A DNA stretch of 45,923 nt from Oscillatoriales cyanobacterium PMM_0008 (GCA_949128025.1 CASBRD010000130.1:1-45923); one strand, 5' to 3'. Counted from the stretch's first letter, positions 8,636 through 16,925 are shown. Program-made: numbers and translations. The notes: a model not told the origin generated them from the letters alone.

Positions 8636-9585
8636 CAAGGGGAAAAAGAACTCAATCAGCCGAACTAGAAGTGACGCTGCTTCGGGAAGGCATTGTTGAA
8701 TCAACACATCGCGTCCAGGCCGTTGTTTGTGACGATCGCGGACGCATACTATCAGTGGCAGGCAACGCCGAAACGGCGACTTTTGCCCGATCGGCTCTCA
8801 AGCCTTTCCAAGCACTGGCTGTTACCGCGATCGGCACGCTAGAACGGTACGGTCTGACAGATAGAGATTTAGCAATTATCTGTAGTTCCCACCTGGGCAA
8901 AATTGAGCAGGTACGCCAGGTTTTTAACGTCCTTTGGCGCTGCGATATCGACCCGTCGGCACTCCAGTGTCCGATCCCGGCTGGTAAAGAAAGTCCCCTG
9001 CAATATAATTGCTCCGGCAAACACGCGGGGATGCTAGCTATCTGCCAGCAACGAAATTGGCCTCTCAATACTTATTTGCAGCGCAACCACCCGGTTCAAC
9101 AGCTAATTTTGAGCAAAGTGGCCGAATTGCTGCGGATGCCAGGGGAAGAGTTTATTAACGCCCACGATGATTGCGGGGCTCCGACCTATTTCATGCAGCT
9201 GGGGCAAATGGCTTCGTTGTACGCCCAGCTGTCCTCCGGTACAAATTTGGATATGGAGCGGATTGTCCGCGCTATGACTCATCACCCAAATTTGGTGGCA
9301 GGTATTGGGGAATTTGATACGGAACTGATGCGACAGACTCAAGGGGAACTCGTAAGTAAGGGTGGAGCCGAAGGGATTGAGTGCATTGGCAGAGTGGGCG
9401 AAGGCATGGGTCTGGCAATTAAGGCGATCGATGGCGCTAAGCGGGCCAAATACGCGGTGGCTATTCACCTGCTCAGGCAAATGGGCTGGATTACTCCAAC
9501 CGTTGCAGAATCTCTCTCTGAAACCTTTATGGCCTTGGGAAAATACAAGCGTTTAGAAGTTGTTGGAGAATTATCGCTAATTTAG
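8632..9585 (+). CDS. L-asparaginase II family protein
   Basis: A 317-residue member of the asparaginase II family (thermolabile Rhizobium-type), unrelated to the E. coli AnsA/AnsB fold. Typical elements are the N-terminal VTLLREGIVESTHR, SALKPFQALA, ICSSHLG, NCSGKHAGML, DDCGAPT, and a C-terminal GGAEG and GEGMGLAIK. The predicted reaction is hydrolysis of asparagine to aspartate and ammonia in the cytoplasm. The start codon overlaps a short upstream frame, and AAGGGGA precedes it. The gene ends 41 nt before tRNA-fMet, which has its own promoter. Substrate specificity is assigned from the family only. Confidence 0.85.
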   Translation: MTRGKRTQSAELEVTLLREGIVESTHRVQAVVCDDRGRILSVAGNAETATFARSALKPFQALAVTAIGTLERYGLTDRDLAIICSSHLGKIEQVRQVFNVLWRCDIDPSALQCPIPAGKESPLQYNCSGKHAGMLAICQQRNWPLNTYLQRNHPVQQLILSKVAELLRMPGEEFINAHDDCGAPTYFMQLGQMASLYAQLSSGTNLDMERIVRAMTHHPNLVAGIGEFDTELMRQTQGELVSKGGAEGIECIGRVGEGMGLAIKAIDGAKRAKYAVAIHLLRQMGWITPTVAESLSETFMALGKYKRLEVVGELSLI

Positions 9586-9615
9586 TTGCAAGTTTTCTAA
9601 ACTTGTGTTTATACT
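9586..9615 (+). promoter_or_regulatory. Promoter of tRNA-fMet
   Basis: TTGCAA (9586-9591) and TATACT (9610-9615) are separated by 18 nt and end 11 nt before the first tRNA base. This is the expected spacing for a sigma-70-type promoter. The -35 overlaps the end region of the asparaginase gene. Confidence 0.6.
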
Positions 9616-9626
9616 AGAGAGAGCGA

Positions 9627-9703
<77 letters not shown>

Positions 9704-9713
9704 AATACAAAAT

Positions 9714-9757
9714 AAAAAGAAGCTCTGCAATATAAAATAGTTGCAGGGCTTCTTTTT
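9714..9757 (+). terminator. Rho-independent terminator after tRNA-fMet
   Basis: 17-nt arms (9714-9730 and 9741-9757) pair with a single G-U wobble around a 10-nt loop. The right arm ends in a T5 run. It lies 11 nt after the tRNA 3' end. Confidence 0.8.
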
Positions 9758-9790
9758 ATGGTGATGAGGAGGGCTAAAAATATCTTTTCT

Positions 9791-9830
9791 TATCTGCGTT
9801 TATCTGCGTTTATCTGCTTTCATCTGCGGT
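9791..9830 (+). repeat. 10-bp tandem repeat, four units
   Basis: TATCTGCGTT occurs twice exactly, followed by the variants TATCTGCTTT and CATCTGCGGT. It is part of the 280-bp stretch between the tRNA terminator and the next GTPase gene. Apart from a 23-codon frame at 9844-9915 without a ribosome binding site, I see no gene there. Confidence 0.8.
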
Positions 9831-9916
9831 AAAATTTTAACCCATGATTCCCACAGACAATGCCGATGTAACCGAATATGATATTACTCAGCAGACAGAA
9901 TCCAAAGCGTCATAAG

Positions 9917-9951
9917 CTTTGCAAACATAAATGGTTGCAGAGTTTTGTTTT
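9917..9951 (+). terminator. Possible second terminator hairpin
   Basis: CTTTGCAA (9917-9924) pairs with TTGCAGAG (9935-9942), with one G-U pair, and is followed by TTTTGTTTT. It resembles the tRNA terminator just upstream and may be a decayed copy. No transcript clearly needs it. Confidence 0.35.
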
Positions 9952-9982
9952 AAGCTGGTAATTATTAGGTATAAAAAAAATT

Positions 9983-11470
9983 ATGACTGGTCTTTTGCGT
10001 CGTCCGATTTTGGTTGGGGGAGTGGGACTCTCATTTTTGCTCTGGCTGTGGCAGAGTTTTGACGACATGGCTGGGCAGATGGATGAAGTGGGTATGTTAG
10101 GCGCTCTAGCACTTGGCGGTTTTTGGTTATTTCGGAAAAAAAGAGCCAAAGCTACCCCCATACAGCTAGATATATCGCTTATAGACCGATCGACTGCCGA
10201 AAAAGCGATCGCTGCTTCAGAATTACTTATCGCCCAAGTAGAGACAGAAGCAGCAGATGCCGAAGAAGACGCGCAACTACGTCAGAAAGTCGCCCAAGTG
10301 ACGGCTCAATTAGACCGACAAGAGATAAACTTGGCGGTTATTGGCGGGAAAGCAGCTGGCAAAACAACTTTGATTCAAGCTTTACAGTCCAGTTGGGTTC
10401 CCCAAATTAAACAAACTATTCATTTGAGGGAGACACCGCCTTTATTTGCGGGGACACAAACTGGCTTGGCAGCAGAGAAAGACGCTTTGGCAGTTGCTAG
10501 AGCTTCTGACTTGGTATTATTCGTCACGACTGGCGATTTGACAGAGCCAGAATTTCAAACTTTGCAGCAGCTAAAGGCAGCTAATCAGCGAATTGTGCTG
10601 GTTTTTAATAAAGAAGACCAGTATTTACCTGAAGAACGAGCGGTAATATTGCATCAGCTACAACAGCGGATGCTCTTAATGCTGGAGGCAGATGATACAG
10701 TAGCGATCGCAGTCTCTCCCAAAGCGATAAAAGTACGCCAGCACCAAACAGATGGCACAGTGCAGGAATGGTTGGAAGAGTCAGTTCCAGAAATAACTGC
10801 GCTGACAGAACGCTTAGGCCAAATTATAGCCCAGCAAAGTCAACAGTTGGTATGGGCAACCACCTGGCGTGCAGCCATTGCTTTGAAAGCAGAGGCGAAA
10901 ACAGTGCTGAATGGGGTGAGACGCGATCGCGCTTTACCTGCGATCGAGCAATATCAATGGATAGCCGCAGCGACAGCTTTTGCCAATCCTATACCGGCAC
11001 TCGACCTAGTGGCAACTGGCGCGATCAACGTCCAGCTAGTTTTGGATCTGGGTAAAATTTATCACCAAAAATTCTCCCTCGAACAAGCTCAAGATGTGGC
11101 AGGGACAATGGGTGGTTTGATGCTTAAACTGGGTTTGGTGGAGCTTTCAACCCAAGCAATAACTGCTGTCCTCAAAACCAACGCGATCACTTTTGTAGCT
11201 GGAGGGTTAGTGCAGGGAGTCAGCGCTGCCTATTTGACTCGGTTGGCAGGTTTAAGCTTAATTGAGTATTTCCAAGAACTAGATGCCGTTACGGCTGAAG
11301 GCGAGAACGGTTTGAAACTCGATCGCTTGCGCGAGACACTGCAAAAAGTTTTTCAGCAAAATCAAAGGGTTGCTTTCTTGCAGTCTTTTGTTAAGCAAGT
11401 TGTGGGGCGTCTGGTGCCAGAAGCGCAAGAGTCTCAACTTACCAGTTCCGAGACAGCTATGAGCAGTTAG
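9983..11470 (+). CDS. DUF697/YcjF-like GTP-binding membrane protein with degenerate G3
   Basis: A 495-residue protein. Two short hydrophobic segments near the N-terminus (about residues 8-50) precede a GTPase domain with the P-loop GGKAAGKTT (residues 121-129) and the G4 motif NKED (209-212). The usual DTPG of G3 is missing; ETPP stands in its place, so hydrolysis or switching may be altered. The C-terminal half (about 330-440) is Gly/Ala-rich, with hydrophobic helices of the DUF697/YcjF type, suggesting membrane association. It is a paralogue of the GTPase at 15211-16581, with matching order of motifs and C-terminal domain. It lies directly before the coiled-coil FtsZ gene on the same strand. 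The biochemical role is unknown. Confidence 0.75.
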   Translation: MTGLLRRPILVGGVGLSFLLWLWQSFDDMAGQMDEVGMLGALALGGFWLFRKKRAKATPIQLDISLIDRSTAEKAIAASELLIAQVETEAADAEEDAQLRQKVAQVTAQLDRQEINLAVIGGKAAGKTTLIQALQSSWVPQIKQTIHLRETPPLFAGTQTGLAAEKDALAVARASDLVLFVTTGDLTEPEFQTLQQLKAANQRIVLVFNKEDQYLPEERAVILHQLQQRMLLMLEADDTVAIAVSPKAIKVRQHQTDGTVQEWLEESVPEITALTERLGQIIAQQSQQLVWATTWRAAIALKAEAKTVLNGVRRDRALPAIEQYQWIAAATAFANPIPALDLVATGAINVQLVLDLGKIYHQKFSLEQAQDVAGTMGGLMLKLGLVELSTQAITAVLKTNAITFVAGGLVQGVSAAYLTRLAGLSLIEYFQELDAVTAEGENGLKLDRLRETLQKVFQQNQRVAFLQSFVKQVVGRLVPEAQESQLTSSETAMSS

Positions 11471-11496
11471 CGATAGACTTCTGACAAGTAGTAACG

Positions 11497-11623
11497 CAAG
11501 TTGCTAGTTATATAATCGAGGCTGGTATTAGGTACGTTGTTGCGATGCCGCGCTCTTATCCAAATTTGGATAAGAACGCGGCATCGCAACAACATACCCA
11601 GAATGCAAGTAACTAGCAACTTG
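11497..11623. repeat. Dispersed hairpin element, copy A
   Basis: The outer arms CAAGTTGCTAGTTA (11497-11510) and its reverse complement (11610-11623) enclose a second stem starting GGTACGTTGTTGCGATGCCG. The centre is a 20-nt perfect palindrome at 11555-11574. One position in the second stem is mismatched. The same sequence begins copy C at 41087, and the inner right half recurs as copy B at 22311. No coding capacity is seen; it is a MITE-like or REP-like element. Confidence 0.85.
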
Positions 11624-11662
11624 AAGTAGTATAGGGTGCGTTTCGCCACGTTTTGATAAATA

Positions 11663-14239
11663 ATGTCTACGCAGCGTAATTGGCTACAAATTACTGAATA
11701 TGTCTCCCTTGCCGCCTCAGCTGTAGGAACCGTCGCCGCTGCTGTTTCTGGGCAGGTGGCTATGGCAGCAGCGCCTTTGACAGTGGCTTTATCATTAAAT
11801 TTGGTGAATCGACAGCGATTGCAGCAACAGACGCAGCAGGATACCAGCAGTGCGATCGCTCAATTAGATCGAATCGTTCAATCCCTGCAACAGCAAGTGC
11901 AAGCGCTACCAGACCAAACCCTGAGTCCGATCGCTGATTCTCTATCTGGTTTGGAGAATATAACTCAGACGCTAGCTAATCGGCAAGAGGAATTGGCCCA
12001 ACAGTTGCAAGTAGGATCGCAAACACAAGCGATCGAACAGTTGCAAACAGCGCTGGCATTTTTAAGAGAACAACTGATTGGTTTGGGAATGCGGATCGAC
12101 AATTTGCCCATTCCAGAACCAGTTAACCTGAGTGGGGTAGAAGGGGAAATCGCCAATTTGCACGATCGACTGGATGCTCTAGTTGAAGAGTTTAGCTCAA
12201 GACCAGAGGTAGCTGGGCTAGCAAAGATGCAACAGGACACAAATAGTGCGATTACTCAGTTACATCACATCTTTGAATCTCTGCATCAGCAAGTCGAAGC
12301 GCTACCAGAACAAACTCTCAGTACCATTAATCAATCTATCTCTAGAGTAGAAAACTTAACTCAAGCCCTAGCCGATCGACAAGAGGAGTTAGCGCAAGAG
12401 TTCCAAGCGCGACCGGATACAGAAGCTATAGCACAGCTAACCGATCAATTGAGCGCTTTGGCGTTAGATCTGAATAATCTTCCTGCACTAGAAGCAGAAG
12501 TCACCAATCTACGCGAGGAACTGGATAACCTATCTGGACAGTTTAGCTCAAGATCGGAAGCCACTGCACTGCCACAGGTACAGCAGGAAAGTAGCAGCGC
12601 GATCGCTCAATTGCATCAACAATTAGAGAGTGAAATTAATAATCTGCGTATTCAACTAAACGATTTAACCGAACATTTGAGTGCAAAACCTAAGATAGGG
12701 ACACTAGCAGAAATACAACAAGAAAGTAGCAGCGCCAGTGCCCAGTTGCATCAAGAATTACAAGCAGAAATTAGCAACTTTCGTTCTCAGATAAACGACC
12801 TAGCCGAACAGTTAAGCAGTAAAGCCGAAGGATCGGAAATAACACAAATACAACAAGAGAGCAAAAGTGCGATCGCGCTTTTAAACTTCCAATTACAAGG
12901 GGAAGTTACTTATCTCCGCTCTCAACTAGATGACCTAGCGGAACTGTTAAGAGCCAAAACAGAGGTAGGGACGTCAGCAGAAATACAACTGGACACAAAT
13001 AGTGCGATCGCGCAATTGCACGCACAATTACAAGGGGAAGTAACTTCTCTGCGCTCTCAGCTAAATGACATAGCCGAACAGTTGAACGGTAAACTAGAGG
13101 GAGCAGCACTAGCAGAAATACAGCAGGAAAGCAAAACCGCGATCGGGCAATTACACGCACAATTACAAGGAGAAGTAATTTCTCTGCGCTCTCAATTATC
13201 CGACCTAGATCGAGAATTTAGCTCAAGACCAGAAGTAGCTGCGATCGCCACTTTGTCAGAAGCACTCACTGTACTACAGCCACCCAAACTGGAAAATTGG
13301 CCTCGCATCAAAGTTAAAGTTATTAGTGTTGGTGGAGGCGCAGAAAAAGCCGTTAACCGGGCGCTTGCGAGTCGTATAAGTAATGTTGAATTTTGGTCTA
13401 TAAACACCGATTGTCAGGAATTAACTCAATCCTATGCTCCCAATCGTTTGCAAATAGGACAAAGTTTGACGCAAGGACTGAGTGCGGGTGGCGATCCAGC
13501 TATCGGTCAGAAAGCAGCTGAAGAATCCCGTCAGGAAATTGAAGCGGCAGTAGAACAAACCGACTTGGTATTTATTCTTGCCGGAATGGGAGGCGGTACG
13601 GGTACTGGCGCTGCACCAATTGTAGCAGAAATTGCTAAAGAAATGGGAGCGTTAACAATCGGAATTGTCACCCGTCCTTTCATTCATGAAGGGCGAAATC
13701 GGGCGAAATTTGCGGAGGTCGGCATTGCCGATTTACAAACAAAAGTGGATATGTTAATAGTTATACCTATAGATAATGTTTTCTCTATGATTTCAGAATG
13801 GACGCCGATTCAAGAAGCTTTTCGAGTTATCGATGATTTGATTTGTCAAGGAGTTCAAGGAATATCTAATATTATCAACAATCCGGGATTGGTTAATGTA
13901 GATTTAGCTGACTTAAAAAAAGTCATAACATCGGCAGGGTTAGGAGTAGTAGGAACTGGTGTAGGTACTGGTAAATCCAGGGCAAAATCAGCAGCGATGG
14001 CAGCGATTTCGTCACCGTTGATGGAAGTGCCTATTAAAGGAGCAAAAAGCATTATATTTTATATAACTGGGAGTAGCGATATCAGCGTGCAGGAAATTAA
14101 TGCTGCTGCGGAAACAATTAATCAAGCTGTTGATGCCAACACAAATATTACTTTTGGGGCAGGAATTGACGATCGCCTACAAGATGAGGTGAGAATTACT
14201 GCGATCGCAACTGGATTGCCTGTCCCCAGTTCTAGATAG
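11663..14239 (+). CDS. Membrane-anchored coiled-coil protein with C-terminal FtsZ GTPase domain
   Basis: An 858-residue fusion. Residues about 11-50 form an Ala/Val-rich hydrophobic hairpin that should insert in the membrane. Residues about 55-545 are a repetitive coiled coil: two 132-residue repeats, then five 45-residue units. Residues about 548-858 are a full FtsZ domain, very close to cyanobacterial FtsZ. It has the GTP-binding signature GGGTGTG (643-649), FWSINTD, VTRPF, TPIQEAFR and a T7 catalytic loop with Asn745, Asp747 and Asp750 intact. It ends right after IATG, so the C-terminal linker and the conserved peptide that recruits FtsA/SepF/ZipA are absent. Polymerisation and GTP hydrolysis are therefore plausible, with anchoring from the N-terminus instead. 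It is not the cell's ordinary ftsZ, judging by this architecture. I know no characterised protein of this design. Confidence 0.85.
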   Translation: MSTQRNWLQITEYVSLAASAVGTVAAAVSGQVAMAAAPLTVALSLNLVNRQRLQQQTQQDTSSAIAQLDRIVQSLQQQVQALPDQTLSPIADSLSGLENITQTLANRQEELAQQLQVGSQTQAIEQLQTALAFLREQLIGLGMRIDNLPIPEPVNLSGVEGEIANLHDRLDALVEEFSSRPEVAGLAKMQQDTNSAITQLHHIFESLHQQVEALPEQTLSTINQSISRVENLTQALADRQEELAQEFQARPDTEAIAQLTDQLSALALDLNNLPALEAEVTNLREELDNLSGQFSSRSEATALPQVQQESSSAIAQLHQQLESEINNLRIQLNDLTEHLSAKPKIGTLAEIQQESSSASAQLHQELQAEISNFRSQINDLAEQLSSKAEGSEITQIQQESKSAIALLNFQLQGEVTYLRSQLDDLAELLRAKTEVGTSAEIQLDTNSAIAQLHAQLQGEVTSLRSQLNDIAEQLNGKLEGAALAEIQQESKTAIGQLHAQLQGEVISLRSQLSDLDREFSSRPEVAAIATLSEALTVLQPPKLENWPRIKVKVISVGGGAEKAVNRALASRISNVEFWSINTDCQELTQSYAPNRLQIGQSLTQGLSAGGDPAIGQKAAEESRQEIEAAVEQTDLVFILAGMGGGTGTGAAPIVAEIAKEMGALTIGIVTRPFIHEGRNRAKFAEVGIADLQTKVDMLIVIPIDNVFSMISEWTPIQEAFRVIDDLICQGVQGISNIINNPGLVNVDLADLKKVITSAGLGVVGTGVGTGKSRAKSAAMAAISSPLMEVPIKGAKSIIFYITGSSDISVQEINAAAETINQAVDANTNITFGAGIDDRLQDEVRITAIATGLPVPSSR
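12581..13255 (+). repeat. Five 135-bp (45-codon) tandem repeats in the FtsZ-fusion gene
   Basis: The anchor AATTA-like motif recurs at 12621, 12756, 12891, 13026 and 13161, exactly 135 bp apart. Each unit encodes roughly an Ala-Gln-Leu-His helix, a LRSQLNDLAEQL helix and a short linker. The last three units are the most alike at DNA level. A larger 396-bp period links 11840 and 12236 further upstream in the same gene. Confidence 0.85.
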
Positions 14240-14249
14240 CGAATTACCT

Positions 14250-14699
14250 TCAATCTTGTAGTTTATATAATTTTCGCTGGCCTAACGCGATCGCGATCGA
14301 ACCATCTTTAAGCAGATAATTAAGTAACTTCTCCATGCCATCTTCATCACCAACCTCAAAAATATCTGAAAAATAATCAATTTTTTGCATATCAATTGAA
14401 TCAAAGTATTGAGCAAGTCGCCATGAATCAAAAGCTCTCGGATATTCCGACATTCCTAAATGAGCATCAACTACCTTGCCGGATTTCTGCCCTGTAAAGC
14501 AAATACCTACTCCATGACGCTGAAACTTCCATTCTTCTCCCAGTGACCCGAAGCATCCAGCCCTCGGAGAATCAAGCAAATATTCCCAGTCAGTTATCTG
14601 AGGAAAGGTCTCTCGAAATGCTGAAATTAGATTGTTTTGCAGTTCTACAAACTCTAGAATAATAGCCACTATGTCTGCGGTTTTAGTAGGATAATTCAT
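14250..14699 (-). CDS. Hypothetical protein (149 aa), possible partner of ParB-like gene
   Basis: I do not recognise the family with confidence. The product is acidic and soluble, with no membrane segment, and contains a motif CFGSLGEEWKFQRHGVGICF followed by an acidic helix-rich C-terminus (EVGDEDGMEKLLNYLL). It lies 20 nt downstream of a ParB-like domain gene on the same strand, so the two are probably one operon. It converges with the FtsZ-fusion gene with only 10 nt between the stop codons. Small acidic proteins beside ParB-like nuclease domains can be immunity proteins in polymorphic toxin systems; that is a guess here. Confidence 0.55.
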   Translation of the reverse strand: MNYPTKTADIVAIILEFVELQNNLISAFRETFPQITDWEYLLDSPRAGCFGSLGEEWKFQRHGVGICFTGQKSGKVVDAHLGMSEYPRAFDSWRLAQYFDSIDMQKIDYFSDIFEVGDEDGMEKLLNYLLKDGSIAIALGQRKLYKLQD

Positions 14700-14719
14700 T
14701 TAATCTTCACTTCCTGTAA

Positions 14720-15112
14720 TTAATACTGGCGATATTTCTCTGCCTCTGCGGCTGACAACAAAAGCTGATCTTCTTGCGCTGGAGAAACTTTCATCCGCCT
14801 AATCGGTACACTTTTTAAGCGTAGCTGTCTAGCAGCAGCAACTCGATGATGACCGTCCAAAATAATCAATTTGCCATCAACATCAGCAACCTCAATGGGT
14901 TGTTCGGGGTCAAATCCTTTCTCGTGTATCTTCTTCCTAAGCCTCTTAACCTTACTACCTGACATCTCGCTTGGTGTTTGTCTTGATATTAAAATATTAG
15001 GATTAACCAATTCAACATCTGGTTGGGTCTGGCTTGTCCCAAGTGGTTGTGTTGACTCTACAGGATGGGAGGTTTCGGAAAGATTCGGCTCTTGAGAGTT
15101 CTCGGTTGACAA
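14720..15112 (-). CDS. ParB/Srx-fold domain protein
   Basis: A 130-residue protein with a Pro/Ser/Thr-rich, probably disordered first third. A compact ParB N-terminal-like fold follows: VNPNILISRQTPSEMSGSKV, PIEVADVDGKLIILDGHHR, VAAARQL and VPIRRMKV. The GHHRVAAA motif is the family's nucleotide-binding signature (GxxR/GHHR). No helix-turn-helix or dimerisation domain follows, so it is not a chromosome-partitioning ParB. The only available start at this end is TTG, with no clear ribosome binding site; the domain itself begins about residue 38. Such stand-alone domains occur as nucleases, regulators or toxin modules. It is divergent from the second GTPase gene. Confidence 0.7.
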   Translation of the reverse strand: MSTENSQEPNLSETSHPVESTQPLGTSQTQPDVELVNPNILISRQTPSEMSGSKVKRLRKKIHEKGFDPEQPIEVADVDGKLIILDGHHRVAAARQLRLKSVPIRRMKVSPAQEDQLLLSAAEAEKYRQY

Positions 15113-15210
15113 TGGCTTGTCTTTTATAGATATTTTTTTTATTATAAGAAAAGTTAGGAATAGGAAAAATGAGGAAAATAGATCTGTAGCCTATCCTTCC
15201 TTATCCAACC

Positions 15211-16581
15211 TTGAGCAATCCTCAATCCACCCAACCGAATCCGCAAGCTGGGCGTCACAGCAACCGGCAAGAAACTTACTTTAACCGCGCCCGTTCTAGT
15301 ATCCGACACGCCCTCTCCGGATATACTCCCAAAATTCGGGCATCCCTGCGCCCCGAAATAGAAGCTTTGACCAACAGCTTACAAAAACTAGACCAAGGCG
15401 TGATTCGCATCGCTGCCTTTGGTTTAGTCAGTCGTGGCAAATCAGCGGTTTTGAACGCTTTGCTGGGACAGAAAATCCTCCAAACTGGGCCACTCCACGG
15501 CGTCACCCAGTGGCCCCGCTCTGTTCGCTGGATGCCTGACAATAGCGGCAAGGTACAGGTGGAATTAATCGATACGCCGGGATTGGATGAAATTGAGGGA
15601 CAAGCAAGGGCAACGATCGCGCAGGAGGTGGCGCGTCAAGCAGATTTGATTTTGTTTATCGTTTCTGGCGATATCACGCGCACTGAGTATCAAGCGCTGT
15701 GCGAACTGCGACAAGCCCAAAAGCCGATCGTTTTGGTATTTAACAAAATCGACTTATATCCAGAACAAGATAGGCAAGCAATTTATGAAAATCTGCAACA
15801 ACTGGGTGCTGGTAGCAGTGGTGGCAGGCGTCTGGAACAGTTATTATCTCCAGATGAGATAGTGATGGTGGCGGCGGAACCAGCACCAATTCAGGTGCGT
15901 GTCGAGTGGCCGGATGGTAAAGTTACTTACGAATGGGAGTCGCCATCGTCTGATATAGAGGAGCTGAAGGAGAAAATTCTCAGTATTCTAAATAGAGAAG
16001 GCCGATCGCTTCTCGCCCTCAACGCCTTGGTTCAAGCAAGGGAAGCCGAAGCAACCATTGCCAGTAAAATCTTGGTATTACGCAACACTGAAGCCGAAGA
16101 CCTGATTTGGCAATTTACCAAGTATAAAGCTCTCGCCGTCGCCCTCAATCCGATCGCGCTTTTGGATATCCTGGGCGGAACTATAGCGGATTTGGCACTA
16201 ATCCGCGAGTTGGCGCGACTGTATAATTTGCCCATGACAAGCTACGAAGCTGGGAAACTCTGGAAGACTATTCTATTGAGTTCTGGTGGTTTACTGCTGG
16301 GCGAAATGGGCAGCAGTTTGCTCTTGGGGTTGGGGAAAAGTGCTGCTGCTGTTGCTTCTGGTGAAAACCCTACTAGCCTGACTGCTTATGGAGGGGTGGC
16401 TATAGCCCAAGCCGGTATAGCGGGATATGGAGCCTACGCCGTAGGTCGTGCTGCACAAGTATATTTAGAACAAGGTTGCACTTGGGGGCAACTGGGGCCA
16501 AACACGGTGATTCGAGAAATTCTCGATCGCGTGGAACCCAGTACCATTCTCTATCGCCTCCGGCAGGAATTACGGCAATAA
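15211..16581 (+). CDS. DUF697/YcjF-like GTPase, intact G motifs
   Basis: A 456-residue paralogue of the GTPase at 9983-11470. The G1 loop is GLVSRGKSA (residues 71-79), G3 is DTPG (121-124) and G4 is NKID (178-181), so all core motifs are present. The C-terminal half has hydrophobic Gly/Ala-rich helices of the DUF697 type, including LLLGEMGSSLLLGLGKSAAA and IAQAGIAGYGAYAVG, suggesting membrane association. The start is TTG at 15211; a stop codon lies just upstream in frame and no ATG occurs before the domain. The two paralogues flank the FtsZ-fusion gene, hinting at a shared membrane-related function. Era-like and dynamin-like GTPases are the nearest general comparisons. Confidence 0.78.
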   Translation: MSNPQSTQPNPQAGRHSNRQETYFNRARSSIRHALSGYTPKIRASLRPEIEALTNSLQKLDQGVIRIAAFGLVSRGKSAVLNALLGQKILQTGPLHGVTQWPRSVRWMPDNSGKVQVELIDTPGLDEIEGQARATIAQEVARQADLILFIVSGDITRTEYQALCELRQAQKPIVLVFNKIDLYPEQDRQAIYENLQQLGAGSSGGRRLEQLLSPDEIVMVAAEPAPIQVRVEWPDGKVTYEWESPSSDIEELKEKILSILNREGRSLLALNALVQAREAEATIASKILVLRNTEAEDLIWQFTKYKALAVALNPIALLDILGGTIADLALIRELARLYNLPMTSYEAGKLWKTILLSSGGLLLGEMGSSLLLGLGKSAAAVASGENPTSLTAYGGVAIAQAGIAGYGAYAVGRAAQVYLEQGCTWGQLGPNTVIREILDRVEPSTILYRLRQELRQ

Positions 16582-16596
16582 AGCTACTTCAGCTAG

Positions 16597-16857
16597 TTAA
16601 GATTGTTGTCCTTGGGGGGACTCACCAGTATCGTTGGGCATACCGACCTCAGTTTCGCTGCGACTTAACATTGACTCCTGAAGGTGTTGACTTTGATGAC
16701 GCTGCTGTACCATTTCTTGCCGCGCCTGTTCTTCAGTGCTGAGATCCCCCAGCTGAGCTGATTCTGCCTCTACACGGCGCAACATCGATTCTTGAAGCTG
16801 TTCGCTATGCTGACGCTGCTGCGCCATCCGTTCCCTGGCTTGTTCCTCAGTACTCAT
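16597..16857 (-). CDS. Small Gln/Glu-rich protein with internal duplication (86 aa)
   Basis: The predicted protein consists of two copies of about 40 residues, each beginning STEEQAR and containing QQRxxSxxLQESMLxR. The first copy starts at the N-terminus, the second near residue 40. It is charged, helical and probably coiled-coil. I chose the ATG at 16857 because GAGAGGA lies eight bases upstream; a longer frame begins at 16929 but lacks one. It ends 15 nt from the convergent GTPase gene. Function unknown. It follows the polysaccharide deacetylase gene on the same strand. Confidence 0.6.
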   Translation of the reverse strand: MSTEEQARERMAQQRQHSEQLQESMLRRVEAESAQLGDLSTEEQARQEMVQQRHQSQHLQESMLSRSETEVGMPNDTGESPQGQQS

Positions 16858-16925
16858 TATCCGATCCTCTCTAAAAGCTACACTTACCTTTTTAGTATCA
16901 ATCTCAGCAGAGAAAATTTTTATTT

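Noticed and set aside
9844-9915. 23-codon frame starting MIPTDNADV between tRNA-fMet and the GTPase gene
   Set aside because: No ribosome binding site and too short to support; may be a gene remnant.
11663-14239. Reading the FtsZ-domain gene as the ordinary cell-division ftsZ
   Set aside because: The long N-terminal anchor and coiled coil and the missing C-terminal peptide do not fit; a canonical ftsZ is expected elsewhere in the genome.
14720-15112. Chromosome or plasmid partition ParB and a nearby origin
   Set aside because: No helix-turn-helix, no ParA and no parS-like clusters are visible.
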